This document shows positions 27,001 to 33,931 of a stretch of 64,000 nt of DNA, in pieces. The notes under the pieces are model-generated. The model was not told the origin of the DNA. It saw nothing but the letters and a program-made list of their open reading frames with translations, and ran no database searches. The translations under genes were made by a program, and so were the position numbers. Positions within the stretch are counted from its first letter, which is position 1, and every line of letters starts with the position of its first letter. Origin of the DNA: Rhizocola hellebori (GTDB taxonomy: Bacteria; Actinomycetota; Actinomycetes; Mycobacteriales; Micromonosporaceae); NCBI RefSeq assembly GCF_016862955.1, contig NZ_BONY01000031.1:44166-108165 (forward strand), in the 5' to 3' direction.

Positions 27001-29271
27001 CCAGACGGTGGCGTCATCGGGATCGGGTCCGGTACCCGGGTCGAACCGGGCGCCCTGCGGCGGAAGCTGGCCTTCCACCAGCGACTCCAGAGGTACCTGG
27101 GTGCTCGGGTTGGTGTAATTCGCTTGCAGCACCACAGTCTTGCCGTCGGACAGGGTGCGGCCGAGCAGACCGGCGGAGGTGACGCCGGCCGGCGGAGCCA
27201 TCTTGGTGGGAAGCGGCGCGAGGCCCATCTGGGCGGTGTTGAACACCCGCCACATTCCCCACATTCCGGCGATGTAGTGGTGAGCGATGTGGCAGTGATA
27301 GAGGAAATCACCGACTGCCTGCTGGCAACCACCCGCCCCACACTCGTGTTCCAGGGTGAAGGTCTCGGTCGGGCTGATCGTCTGTGAGTCCAGCCGGATC
27401 GAGCTGGCGTTCTGCAGCGGTACCTTCTGCAACCCGCCGTCTATCTCCGTGTCGTCCGCACCGGGATTGAGCCGCCAGCGGGTGCCACCACCGTGCAGGT
27501 GATGCACATGCAGCTGTTCAAATCCGGCGTGGACGAGGCGAGTCTTCGTCGGCTCGCCCAGATATGAGCGCGGCATCGGCGTCGGCGGGTCGCCGAACGC
27601 GTAGGAGCTGTAGGTGAGGGACTCGTTGGCCCGCACCGCGTCCAGCCCTCGCGCGGCCATCAGCTGCAGCCGGCGGAAGAAGGACTCGGCACGATAGTTC
27701 AGCGCGCGGCTGCTGGGACGATAGGCGTTGGTGCCACCACCACCGGCGGTCGGGGTGGTCGGGTTCAGCGCACCGGTGTCGATCATCGGCAGCGGCCGGC
27801 CCAGCGTCACCTGGTCACCGACCGGTGCGCCCTCGGCGTTTTCGCGCAATGGCCTGCGCAGGTTGAAGTTCTCGTCGCCTATCTCGTGATAGATGATGGT
27901 GAACTCCCGGAAGGCCGGCCCGGAGGCTGGCCTGATCATCGCTTCCCAGTTGCTCCAGGTGCTGTAACCGGTCACGTCGTGTCCCGTGGCCGGGTCGTAC
28001 CAGGAGGCCCCGGCCGGTTCGGCCACCAGCGCGCCGAACAGCCCATGGGAGGTGAGCTGGAAGGAGTCGCCGCCACTGCGGAACACCTTCGCGCCCTCAC
28101 CCATCACCGGGTCGAGGAAGAACTTGTACTGCCGCGTCGCGCCCGGGGCGGTCATGGTGGCGTGCGGGTTCGTCCCGACCGCCTGCCCGCCGTCCCCGGC
28201 GGCCGCGTCGTAGGCGACCCCGGACATGTCGATGGACACCGACGGGACGCCGCCGGGCTGGGTGATGGCCGGGTTGCCGTTCGGGCCGCTGCGGGGCGCC
28301 GCGGTCAGTTTGTTGGTGAGGTTGATGGCGACGCACTCGCCGAGGCGAGCCCGCAACACCAACGGCTGGATGACATCCTGCGCCAACCCCGCCGAGACCT
28401 TCGCCGCCGCCGGGTCGTCGATCGGCAGCGACGAGGCCGCGATCAGGGCCGCCTCCGCCGCTCGAACATCGTCTTCCTTGTCGGCCAGGGCGTACATGAA
28501 CCCGTACGGGTCATGATCGCCGAACCGGTTGACGACGATGTCCACATTGAGGGCGACCACATCGTAGGTACGCGACGGTGCCGTGCCGCATCCGCCGCCC
28601 AGCTCGGCGACGGTCTGCGCGACAGCCGGGGCTGGGGTGACCATCGCGCTGGTGAGCATGCCGGCGACCACGACGATCGCCGAGCCGCCCGCACCGAGCG
28701 GGCGCAGGCGGGGCGTCAGCCCGTGCCGCCACAGCCCTGACAAGCCGACGCCGGTCAGGGCTGTGCCGCAGATGGCGAGCAGCAGCAGGACCGGCTCGAC
28801 CTGCAACGCTTCGCGCATCCCGTAGCCGAGCAGGCCGGTAAAGGTGCCCGGTACGGCGGTCGCGCTGTGATGCTGGGACGGCGCTGTGCCCAGCGTCAGA
28901 TGCCCGAGGGCGGAGAGAATGGACAGCGGCACATACATCACGGCCAGTGCCATGCCGATCGATATGCCGCGGGCGAGCTCGCTGCGGATGGTGCCGAAGG
29001 CGGCGACAAGCCAAATCGCCAGGCCAGCGGCAGGGATGCCCAGTGCAGCGTCTATGCCGATGCTAGGCAGATGGCTGATCATGGACTCGCCGCTGCCGGC
29101 GAGCTGAATCCAATGCAGCCAGAGCGTGCCACCCAGGCCCAGCACCACGGCGAACAAGAGGTGGTGGGATGGGACCTGCGGGTTGGATATGGTGGGGATG
29201 TCGTTCCGGACCGGTGATCGGGCCTTCGGGCCCGTGCCACCTGGAACGGGCACAGTTGATGATTCGCGCAT
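24004..29271 (-). CDS. giant membrane-tethered six-cupredoxin multicopper oxidase
   Basis: 1755 aa; ATG at 29271 follows GAGGAGG. Five membrane segments occupy about residues 36-218. Then come three two-cupredoxin modules: about 235-685, 850-1300 and 1360-1755. Only one set of copper ligands survives: the second cupredoxin has HxxHxH (His588, 591, 593) and HCHIAHHYIAGM (His659, Cys660, His661, His665, Met670); the third has HTH (His922, 924) and WHDH (His1038, 1040). Cupredoxins 1, 4, 5 and 6 keep the fold (GDYMYY, GDYLYG, GMWGIFRV) but have lost the ligands. Thus one type 1 site and one trinuclear site, at the 2/3 interface. An insert of about 70 residues separates the last two motifs. Substrate unknown; large oxidases of this kind oxidise manganese or iron. 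Co-transcribed with CopCD. Confidence 0.85.
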   Translation of the reverse strand: MRESSTVPVPGGTGPKARSPVRNDIPTISNPQVPSHHLLFAVVLGLGGTLWLHWIQLAGSGESMISHLPSIGIDAALGIPAAGLAIWLVAAFGTIRSELARGISIGMALAVMYVPLSILSALGHLTLGTAPSQHHSATAVPGTFTGLLGYGMREALQVEPVLLLLAICGTALTGVGLSGLWRHGLTPRLRPLGAGGSAIVVVAGMLTSAMVTPAPAVAQTVAELGGGCGTAPSRTYDVVALNVDIVVNRFGDHDPYGFMYALADKEDDVRAAEAALIAASSLPIDDPAAAKVSAGLAQDVIQPLVLRARLGECVAINLTNKLTAAPRSGPNGNPAITQPGGVPSVSIDMSGVAYDAAAGDGGQAVGTNPHATMTAPGATRQYKFFLDPVMGEGAKVFRSGGDSFQLTSHGLFGALVAEPAGASWYDPATGHDVTGYSTWSNWEAMIRPASGPAFREFTIIYHEIGDENFNLRRPLRENAEGAPVGDQVTLGRPLPMIDTGALNPTTPTAGGGGTNAYRPSSRALNYRAESFFRRLQLMAARGLDAVRANESLTYSSYAFGDPPTPMPRSYLGEPTKTRLVHAGFEQLHVHHLHGGGTRWRLNPGADDTEIDGGLQKVPLQNASSIRLDSQTISPTETFTLEHECGAGGCQQAVGDFLYHCHIAHHYIAGMWGMWRVFNTAQMGLAPLPTKMAPPAGVTSAGLLGRTLSDGKTVVLQANYTNPSTQVPLESLVEGQLPPQGARFDPGTGPDPDDATVWDWNKGGTATAPVYQGEPETTTIWANYRSPTPGVRPDILFNPVNGRPAYPMFKPHFALRPPFSPNGHSGAPYLGNTVATGRPDGLCPTAAPVRKYDVTAIAIAIQETARERDANGEIFVLNEDKAAVLAGTKPTEPLVIRSNVGDCVAITFGSELNAAVQHKVNMHTHFVQFDPQASDGVITGFAYEQSIFNAAKDARTIVSVQSSTKVTVSNVTKLRVGISIGIGVGRANIEIRKITAISGNQLTFDSALTNTHAAGEPVTVEFVQYRWYSDVDSGTVFWHDHVNGIDSWAHGLFAAHIIEPKNSTYRDPLTGNPVKSGTIVDIVNTSGSVGAGQSGSFREFMIFLHNGRRGRNELTAASGGGLNPFNFGQECEEGTINLRAAPVGERTPPGATPADPATTMQRQEYNGVRCRNAFSRTGDVATDANANTQRATITTVDPYVFSSVKYGDPTTPLLRAYVGDPVVIRTIGLAERAEALRLQGHRFRVERFNADGQFTDTATTGISERFDYVLDGGAGGPGDYMYYSTRSFAFESGAWGIFRVHDKLQSNLKVLPGRTAPASGSGFPKQTAATGNTQQTPGPNPASAYNANGTVNTTVVTSTTDPCPGGARAMNYDISLINKALPTAPFSDASGVVYALTSDVAAINAGTKPVEPLVLRANKGDCVSITLRNQTTAGSLFGGTRAGFDLGRLKANRQLASGSAVGLNPDTTVAAGGSLTYKFYADSELGTTLFQNLGSVGSLRHGAYGMLIVEPQNSTWFDSLTNMALSSTRTSTQAIIRGPAGFTPYREFTLTMQTTDQQYARSIVPYIDMVAGNGLNSLTGANIPAAPVPGAPPGTAANAGSLDKAYNHLNYRSEPLTQRLGLTANPADYTTVTPIGGYHLAFSSTQFGDPDTPVFRAHPGDKVVFRLGVGASDQFHSFTVSGHVFPLEPKMWGSQLMAARTVTAGETLDAWLAGGAGGSERFRGDYLYGDAKQPFQEAGMWGIFRVEPSGSTLPWL

Positions 29272-29450
29272 AGGGGTCCTCCTCGTCAAATGCGCGTTCG
29301 CAGCTGTCGGCAGTGCCGGACCGGCCGCCGGCGAGAGCCACCTCGCCGGCGGAACGGCTGCACTGCTTAAGAATTCGGTCGCGATAGGCCGCGACGTCAG
29401 ATCAGATTTTCGTGGGTACCTCCAGCAACGGTTACGGTCGGCGGGTGACC

Positions 29451-30068
29451 TTAGGGGCCGTGATGTCCGGACGGAGCATCACCGATGGAAATGGCGAGGA
29501 TGACCTCCTCGCCGCCCCTCACCCAGCGCAGGGCCAGCGGCGGGTCGTCCGGCTTCGGCACCACGGTGTCGAAGTAGACGGTCCCGTCCACGGCGCTGCC
29601 GGGATTGAGCCGGGTAAGGCGGCCAAAGGTGTCCGAGTGCGGCACGCGGGGTGCGCCGCTGCCACCGAGCAGAAGAAATTCTTCTACCGGGTTGAACTGG
29701 CGGGCCAGCTCGCTCGTGTTGTGCAGTGTGAGCCGAACTCCAAGGCGGGCTTCACCTTCGGCCGGGGCGCCAGGCATCATCTGCGCCGGCATCTGGTACC
29801 CACCCTGCTGGTCCATGGAATGAGCATCCATGGCATACCAATCGGCCCGGCTCACCGCGGTGGTGATGCCGGATAGGGTGGCAGTCCCTGGCACAGAGCT
29901 GTCCTGTGTATTAAATCGACCGGCCAGCAACGCTGCGCCGGTGATCGTGGTTATGAGCGCGATCGCGCCGATGACCATAGATGTCCTCGTGTGCGGCGGG
30001 CGAAGTCCGGGCACGCGTGCCCGCCTGGCACGGGGAGGACCATGGGGGGAGATTGGGCTGGGCTTCAC
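29451..30068 (-). CDS. membrane-anchored DUF4352-like protein, first gene of the copper operon
   Basis: 205 aa from a GTG preceded by GGGAGG. A basic N-terminus, one membrane segment (about 31-49), a Met/Gln/His-rich stretch (MDAHSMDQQGGYQMPAQMMPG, about 80-100), then an immunoglobulin-like domain (ARLGVRLTLHNTSELARQFNPVEEFLLLGG, GTVYFDTVVPKPDDPPLALRW). The Met and His cluster could bind copper, which fits its place 179 bp upstream of the multicopper oxidase gene. Ends with HHGP. An ATG at 29978 is an alternative start. Confidence 0.6.
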   Translation of the reverse strand: MKPSPISPHGPPRARRARVPGLRPPHTRTSMVIGAIALITTITGAALLAGRFNTQDSSVPGTATLSGITTAVSRADWYAMDAHSMDQQGGYQMPAQMMPGAPAEGEARLGVRLTLHNTSELARQFNPVEEFLLLGGSGAPRVPHSDTFGRLTRLNPGSAVDGTVYFDTVVPKPDDPPLALRWVRGGEEVILAISIGDAPSGHHGP

Positions 30069-30459
30069 CTAGGCCTCCCAACTAAGGTGAACCAATTAAA
30101 TTGTGGGGGGATAAGCTACAAAAAGGCTCCATGAGATCTAGACGTATGTCAATGGCATAGTTGCTGTAGGGGCAAGATTTTTCCTATAAGCGTTGGTGGA
30201 CAAGGAAATCAGTCGGTCTCGTTTACGAAACGGTCCACTATGGATAGGCGTCGCGCACAGGTTTATTCGCGGCACGAATTGGGAATGCGACTGCGCGTGA
30301 TGTGTCTTACCAGAATCCACTAAGGGATCTGATTGGGCTATATCCCCCAAAACCCTGATAACCGGGATGAACTCTGGCTATGGTTCTTGAGGCAGACCTC
30401 CACGCCGGCCGGCTGGCTGACCGCATATCAAGCGTCCCCAACCGAAAGGGAGCCCACAG
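30069..30459. promoter_or_regulatory. AT-richer divergent intergenic region between copper operon and small secreted peptide
   Basis: 391 bases, visibly lower in GC than the genes on either side. Perfect short palindromes CAATT-A-AATTG (30093-30103) and CGTTT-ACG-AAACG (30220-30232) are candidate operators. It must hold promoters for the leftward operon and the rightward peptide gene; I could not fix -10/-35 boxes with confidence. No gene seen. Confidence 0.45.
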
Positions 30460-30741
30460 ATGAAAACCAAGCTTGCCCGAATGCTGCTGGTACCAGCCAT
30501 GGCCGTAGCCGCCGTCGCCGTCGCCGTCCCGCCCGCACAGGCGGCCCCGTCCCCCTCCGCGCAATCCGCGCTCTACAACGGCAGCGACAGCGGCCAGTGG
30601 GGCGGTGACGAGGGCAACGGCCACGGCAACGGCAACGGCAACGGCAACGGTTACGGGTATTACGGCCACCACGACGACGGCCTTATCGAGCTCCTCTTTG
30701 AATGCGGCCTGATCAGCCTGCTGCTCGGTGGCTGCGACTAA
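30460..30741 (+). CDS. small secreted Gly/Asn/His-rich peptide
   Basis: 93 aa: signal peptide (MKTKLARMLLVPAMAVAAVAVAVPPAQAA), a Ser/Gln linker, then a (GN)n run with His and Tyr (GNGHGNGNGNGNGYGYYGHHDDG) and a hydrophobic tail FECGLISLLLGGCD with two Cys that could form a disulfide. AGGGAG precedes the ATG. The His/Asp content and the position divergent from a copper operon suggest metal binding; an amyloid-like or chaplin-like surface peptide is an alternative. Not recognised. Confidence 0.6.
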   Translation: MKTKLARMLLVPAMAVAAVAVAVPPAQAAPSPSAQSALYNGSDSGQWGGDEGNGHGNGNGNGNGYGYYGHHDDGLIELLFECGLISLLLGGCD

Positions 30742-30765
30742 AAACGACTGTGCGGCTGCGCTCCT

Positions 30766-31662
30766 TCACGGGATGGGCAGCCGCCCATCGAAGGTCACCG
30801 TGAAGGCCTGCAGCGCGGGCTTCCACGCCGGGCACTTCGATCCCCCGTCGAGCGAGCGTTCCTCTTGCAGGGCAAGGTAAAGCGCGGCAAGGGCGGTCTG
30901 GCCCGAGGCGAACTGGCCGTGGTCGCGAACCACCTTGCGCAGGGCCGTGTTCATCGACTCCACATGGCTCGTGGTGTAGATGACCCGGCGCACCTCGGGC
31001 GGCAGCTTCCACAGCGCGGCGAAGTCCGCCCAGTGTTCCCGCCACAGCCGGACCACGGCCGGGTATTGGACTTGCCAGCGTTTGGCGAAAGCTTCGAGGG
31101 CCACTGTCGCGGCCCGCTCGCTGGCCGCGGTCTGGATCGCGCGCAGGGACTGGGCCAGCGGGGTGCGGTCCTGCCTGGTGGCGTAATGCAGGCAGGCGCG
31201 GGTGAGCCGCACGACACTGCGCTGCACCACCGCTTGCGGCCAGGTCGCCGCGACCGCTTCGGGTATGGCGGTGTTGTCGTCGCAACACACCACGCACACG
31301 TCGGCGACGCCGCGCGTTTTCAGCTCGCCGAGGGCGGTGAGCCAGAACGGGCCGGCGTCGCCGTCCGCGCGCCACAGGCCTAGGACGTGGCGGTAGCCCT
31401 CGCAGTCCAGGCCGAGGATCACGTGGATGGCCACCCCGCCCGCGCTTGCCGCGTCACGGGTTTTCACCGTGAGCGAGTCGATGACGATGACGGGATAGAC
31501 CGCGTCGAGCGGGCGTGACTGCCAGTCCTCGTACCCGGCGAGTTCGCCGTGGTGCAAGCCGCTCAAGGGTTGTGGCACGCTGCCGTTGTGGCGTTGGGTC
31601 AGCTCGCCGAGAACCTCCATGAATTCAAGGTGCTCACCGACGGGCAGGCTCTGGGGTCGCAT
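30766..31662 (-). pseudogene. truncated IS256/Mutator-family transposase overlapping rpoN
   Basis: 298 aa against about 400 for the family; the N-terminal DNA-binding part is missing. The catalytic domain is readable: SRPLDAVYPVIVIDSL (first Asp), CCDDNTAIPEAV (second Asp), HVESMNTALRKV (Glu). The normally conserved C-x2-H after the second Asp (QTCIVHLIR) is replaced by QRSVVRLTR, losing both Cys and His. No terminal inverted repeats were found. The ATG at 31662 has a strong GGAGGAGGAAA inside the last codons of rpoN, so it would be translated with it. Either a decayed insertion or a domesticated protein; decay is more likely. Confidence 0.65.
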
Positions 31663-32980
31663 CGCGCTTTCCTCCTCCACGATCGCGTTGGTGTGGGATT
31701 CCCAATTCGGCGCGGTATTTCGCGATGGTGCGCCGCGCCACGACGTGCCCGCGGCCGGCGAGGGCACGGGCGAGTTCGGTGTCGGACTGGGGCGCGGACT
31801 CCCCGGCCACCAGCTCCCGCAGACATTGCCGCAGCGCGTCGGAGCCGCCGAACAACGAAGCCAGCTCCACTGTTTCGCCGGTGGGCAGGAGCAGGTGCTT
31901 GTTGGCCACCACCCGGCTCACCGTCGACTCGTGCACACGCAGGTGCGTGGCCACCTCCCGGCGGGACAGCGGCAGGTGGGCCTCGCGCCCGCAGCTGACA
32001 CGGGCGGCCTGCCGGTCCACGACCACGCCACAGACCCGGCTGAGGATGTCGTCGCGGCGGGCAAGCACTTCGACGAATCTGGCGGCTTTCATCATGTCCG
32101 GGCGCAGCGCCGGATGATCGGCATGGGCCAGGTAGGACGGTGCCACCCGTACCGCCGACCACGGCCCGGCAACGGTTTGCACGACCAGACCGGCCGCCTC
32201 CCGCGCGACGATGACATCGACCGACGCCGGTGTTCGCGCGACATCGTCGCGCTCCACGATGTCGGCCCGGATGTGCCTGCGCAACCAGGCCAGCGCCAAC
32301 GCCACCTGATCGGCCGTGAGCCCACTGGCCCGCGCCGCCGCCTGCGCACCGGCGCTGAGCGCCTCAAACCCGCTCGGCCGGGCGGCCGCCGGGACACAGG
32401 CGGCTAGCGCCTCAAGGCCGTGCCGCAGTAGCTGGCGGACCTCTTGGGGGACAACCAGTCCGGTGGCCGCGACCTGGAGAGCGAGACGCTCCGCGAGGGT
32501 GGCGGCGCACAGCCCCGGCATCCCGGCCCGCCGTAACGCTTCTATCACCCGGCGCAGGCGCGGCACGTGGCAGCCCAGCCGGGCAGCCACCACCGGCAGC
32601 GGGTCGGCGAGCAGGCCGTGGGAGTCCACATCGGCCAGCAGGTACTCGGCGATCCCTCGGTCACCCGTGTCAAGCGCGGCGACCGCGTCGCTGAGCGGAT
32701 ACGAGTGAGAGCTCGGCAGCGACGCCAGCATCGCCTGGTGATCGTATGCGGTGCGGGATCCGAACCGGCAAGGCGCGCACCGCCCCCGCCACAGCGGCAA
32801 CCCGCACCCGCCGCACGACGCGGGCTGCGGTAGTTCGAGCGCGGGATTGGACTGCAGCTCGGCGTCGAGCCGCGACGCCAGCGCGCTGACCGGCAGCGTC
32901 ACCAGCTCCGCGAGCAGCAGCTGGGCCGGGCCGATCCGGTGTTCGGCCCGCTGCGAGATGTGCATGTCCATCGCCCGCAT
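31634..32980 (-). CDS. rpoN: RNA polymerase sigma-54 factor (RpoN) with zinc-ribbon-like insert
   Basis: 448 aa, close to the usual 430-500. Region I is at the N-terminus (ISQRAEHRIGPAQLLLAELVTLPVSALASRLDAELQSNPALEL, residues 8-50). Region II is replaced by C56-x2-C59-x8-C68-x2-C71, a zinc-ribbon-like Cys4. The core-binding domain follows (AEYLLADVDSHGLL, 111-124). The HTH is at 338-364 (LSRREVATHLRVHESTVSRVVANKHL) and the RpoN box at 414-429 (VARRTIAKYRAELGIP), the most diagnostic motif, binding the -24 element. Sigma-54 needs an AAA+ activator; one is encoded at 41001-42401. The gene is divergent from a matching -24/-12 promoter. No ribosome site stands out; ATGs at 32971 and 32965 are alternatives. 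Confidence 0.88.
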   Translation of the reverse strand: MRAMDMHISQRAEHRIGPAQLLLAELVTLPVSALASRLDAELQSNPALELPQPASCGGCGLPLWRGRCAPCRFGSRTAYDHQAMLASLPSSHSYPLSDAVAALDTGDRGIAEYLLADVDSHGLLADPLPVVAARLGCHVPRLRRVIEALRRAGMPGLCAATLAERLALQVAATGLVVPQEVRQLLRHGLEALAACVPAAARPSGFEALSAGAQAAARASGLTADQVALALAWLRRHIRADIVERDDVARTPASVDVIVAREAAGLVVQTVAGPWSAVRVAPSYLAHADHPALRPDMMKAARFVEVLARRDDILSRVCGVVVDRQAARVSCGREAHLPLSRREVATHLRVHESTVSRVVANKHLLLPTGETVELASLFGGSDALRQCLRELVAGESAPQSDTELARALAGRGHVVARRTIAKYRAELGIPHQRDRGGGKRDATPEPARR

Positions 32981-33027
32981 GGCTAACAGGATGCGCGGCT
33001 TACCGGCCCGGCCGGCAAGCCGGCGAA

Positions 33028-33069
33028 CGCCGCTTCGCCCAGCCCGCCGAAGCGGCGAACCACGGTTCG
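33028..33069. promoter_or_regulatory. inverted repeats at enhancer distance from the sigma-54 promoter
   Basis: A perfect 10-bp inverted repeat CGCCGCTTCG / CGAAGCGGCG with a 10-base spacer (33028-33057) and a second, CGAACC-AC-GGTTCG (33056-33069), lie about 84 and 64 bases upstream of the predicted start of transcription. Three copies of GGCGAAC occur at 33022, 33054 and 33072. Position and symmetry fit binding sites for a dimeric Fis-type activator. Confidence 0.5.
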
Positions 33070-33100
33070 GCGGCGAACGAGGAAACCCCATGTCGCCGGT

Positions 33101-33116
33101 TGGCACGCGATGTGCA
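33101..33116 (+). promoter_or_regulatory. sigma-54 (-24/-12) promoter
   Basis: TGGCACGCGATGTGCA matches the consensus TGGCACG-N4-TTGCW at all fixed positions except one T replaced by G, with the GG and GC dinucleotides exactly spaced. Transcription would begin near 33127, giving a 34-base leader with GAGGAGG before the ATG at 33161. An rpoN gene lies immediately divergent. Confidence 0.75.
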
Positions 33117-33160
33117 CAGGTTTTGGCAACGAAGTCAGGCGTGACGTTGAGGAGGTCGCC

Positions 33161-33916
33161 ATGCACGACCTGGACCGGGCCATGTTCGAGAGTGCCGCGG
33201 CAGGCCAGGAAATGGGACAACCGGAACACCGCGAACAGCAGGAGTTCCTCGAGGTACTGGGTGGCCTGTTGCGAGAACCCGGCCGGCAGGCCGAGACCTA
33301 CGAGAGCTACGAGCTCGGTCAGGAGATGGCAGGCAGCCACGAGCTGGTCGAACGCACCACGCACGAGGCCGCGCTTGCCGGCGAGTTGCTGGAAGCGCAT
33401 GAGGCGGGAGAGCTCGAGCAGTTCCTCGGCAACCTGATCAGCCGGGCCGGTTCGGCGGTGCGCAACTTCGCCCGCTCCGACACCGGCAAGGCGCTGGGCG
33501 GGATCCTGAAGAACGCCGCCAAGCAGGCCCTGCCGGTCATCGGCAAGGGCATCGGGGGCGCGATCGGGCCGCAGTATGCCGGGCTCGGTGAACGAATCGG
33601 CAAGGGCGCCGGGACCATCTTCGGCCTGGAGCTGGAAAGTCTGTCCAATGAGGACAGAGAGTTCGAAGTCGCCAAGGCCTTTGTCCGCTTCGCGAACGAA
33701 GCCGCGAGACGAGCGGCCCAGGCACAGGCGCAATCGAAGAACTGCGGGCCGCCGCAAGCGGTGGCGAAGGCGGCGGCAACCCTTGCCGCCAAGCGCTTCG
33801 CACCCGGCCTGCTGGGCAAGGCCGTTCTCGCCGCCCCGGCGGCGGGGTCAACACCAGGCGGAGCACACGGGCAATGGGTGCGCCGCGGCAACCAGATCGT
33901 CATCTTCGGCGTGTGA
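33161..33916 (+). CDS. Glu-rich/Gly-zipper protein A, first gene of sigma-54 operon
   Basis: 251 aa; ATG at 33161 with GAGGAGG upstream. N-terminal third is rich in Glu, Gln and His (QEMGQPEHREQQEFLEVLGG, YESYELGQEMAG). Then a block shared with the next gene: LEQFLGNLISRAG, GKALGGILKNAAKQALPVIGKGIGGAIGPQYAG, a glycine-zipper amphipathic stretch (about 110-150), and LELESLSNEDREFEVAKAFVRFANEAARRAA. It closes with GQWVRRGNQIVIFGV. No signal peptide. Not a named family I can place; related pairs may be structural or membrane-inserting. Confidence 0.7.
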   Translation: MHDLDRAMFESAAAGQEMGQPEHREQQEFLEVLGGLLREPGRQAETYESYELGQEMAGSHELVERTTHEAALAGELLEAHEAGELEQFLGNLISRAGSAVRNFARSDTGKALGGILKNAAKQALPVIGKGIGGAIGPQYAGLGERIGKGAGTIFGLELESLSNEDREFEVAKAFVRFANEAARRAAQAQAQSKNCGPPQAVAKAAATLAAKRFAPGLLGKAVLAAPAAGSTPGGAHGQWVRRGNQIVIFGV

Positions 33917-33931
33917 AGGGGAGTACCAAAG

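Noticed and set aside
30220..30300. GGCACGAATTGGGAAT near 30273 as a second sigma-54 promoter for the small secreted peptide
   Set aside because: The -24 half fits but the -12 GC is GA at the required spacing, and it lies nearly 190 bp from the ATG.
30600..30661. GGCAAC/GGCCAC repeats as a CRISPR or satellite array
   Set aside because: They are the codons of the Gly-Asn run in the secreted peptide.
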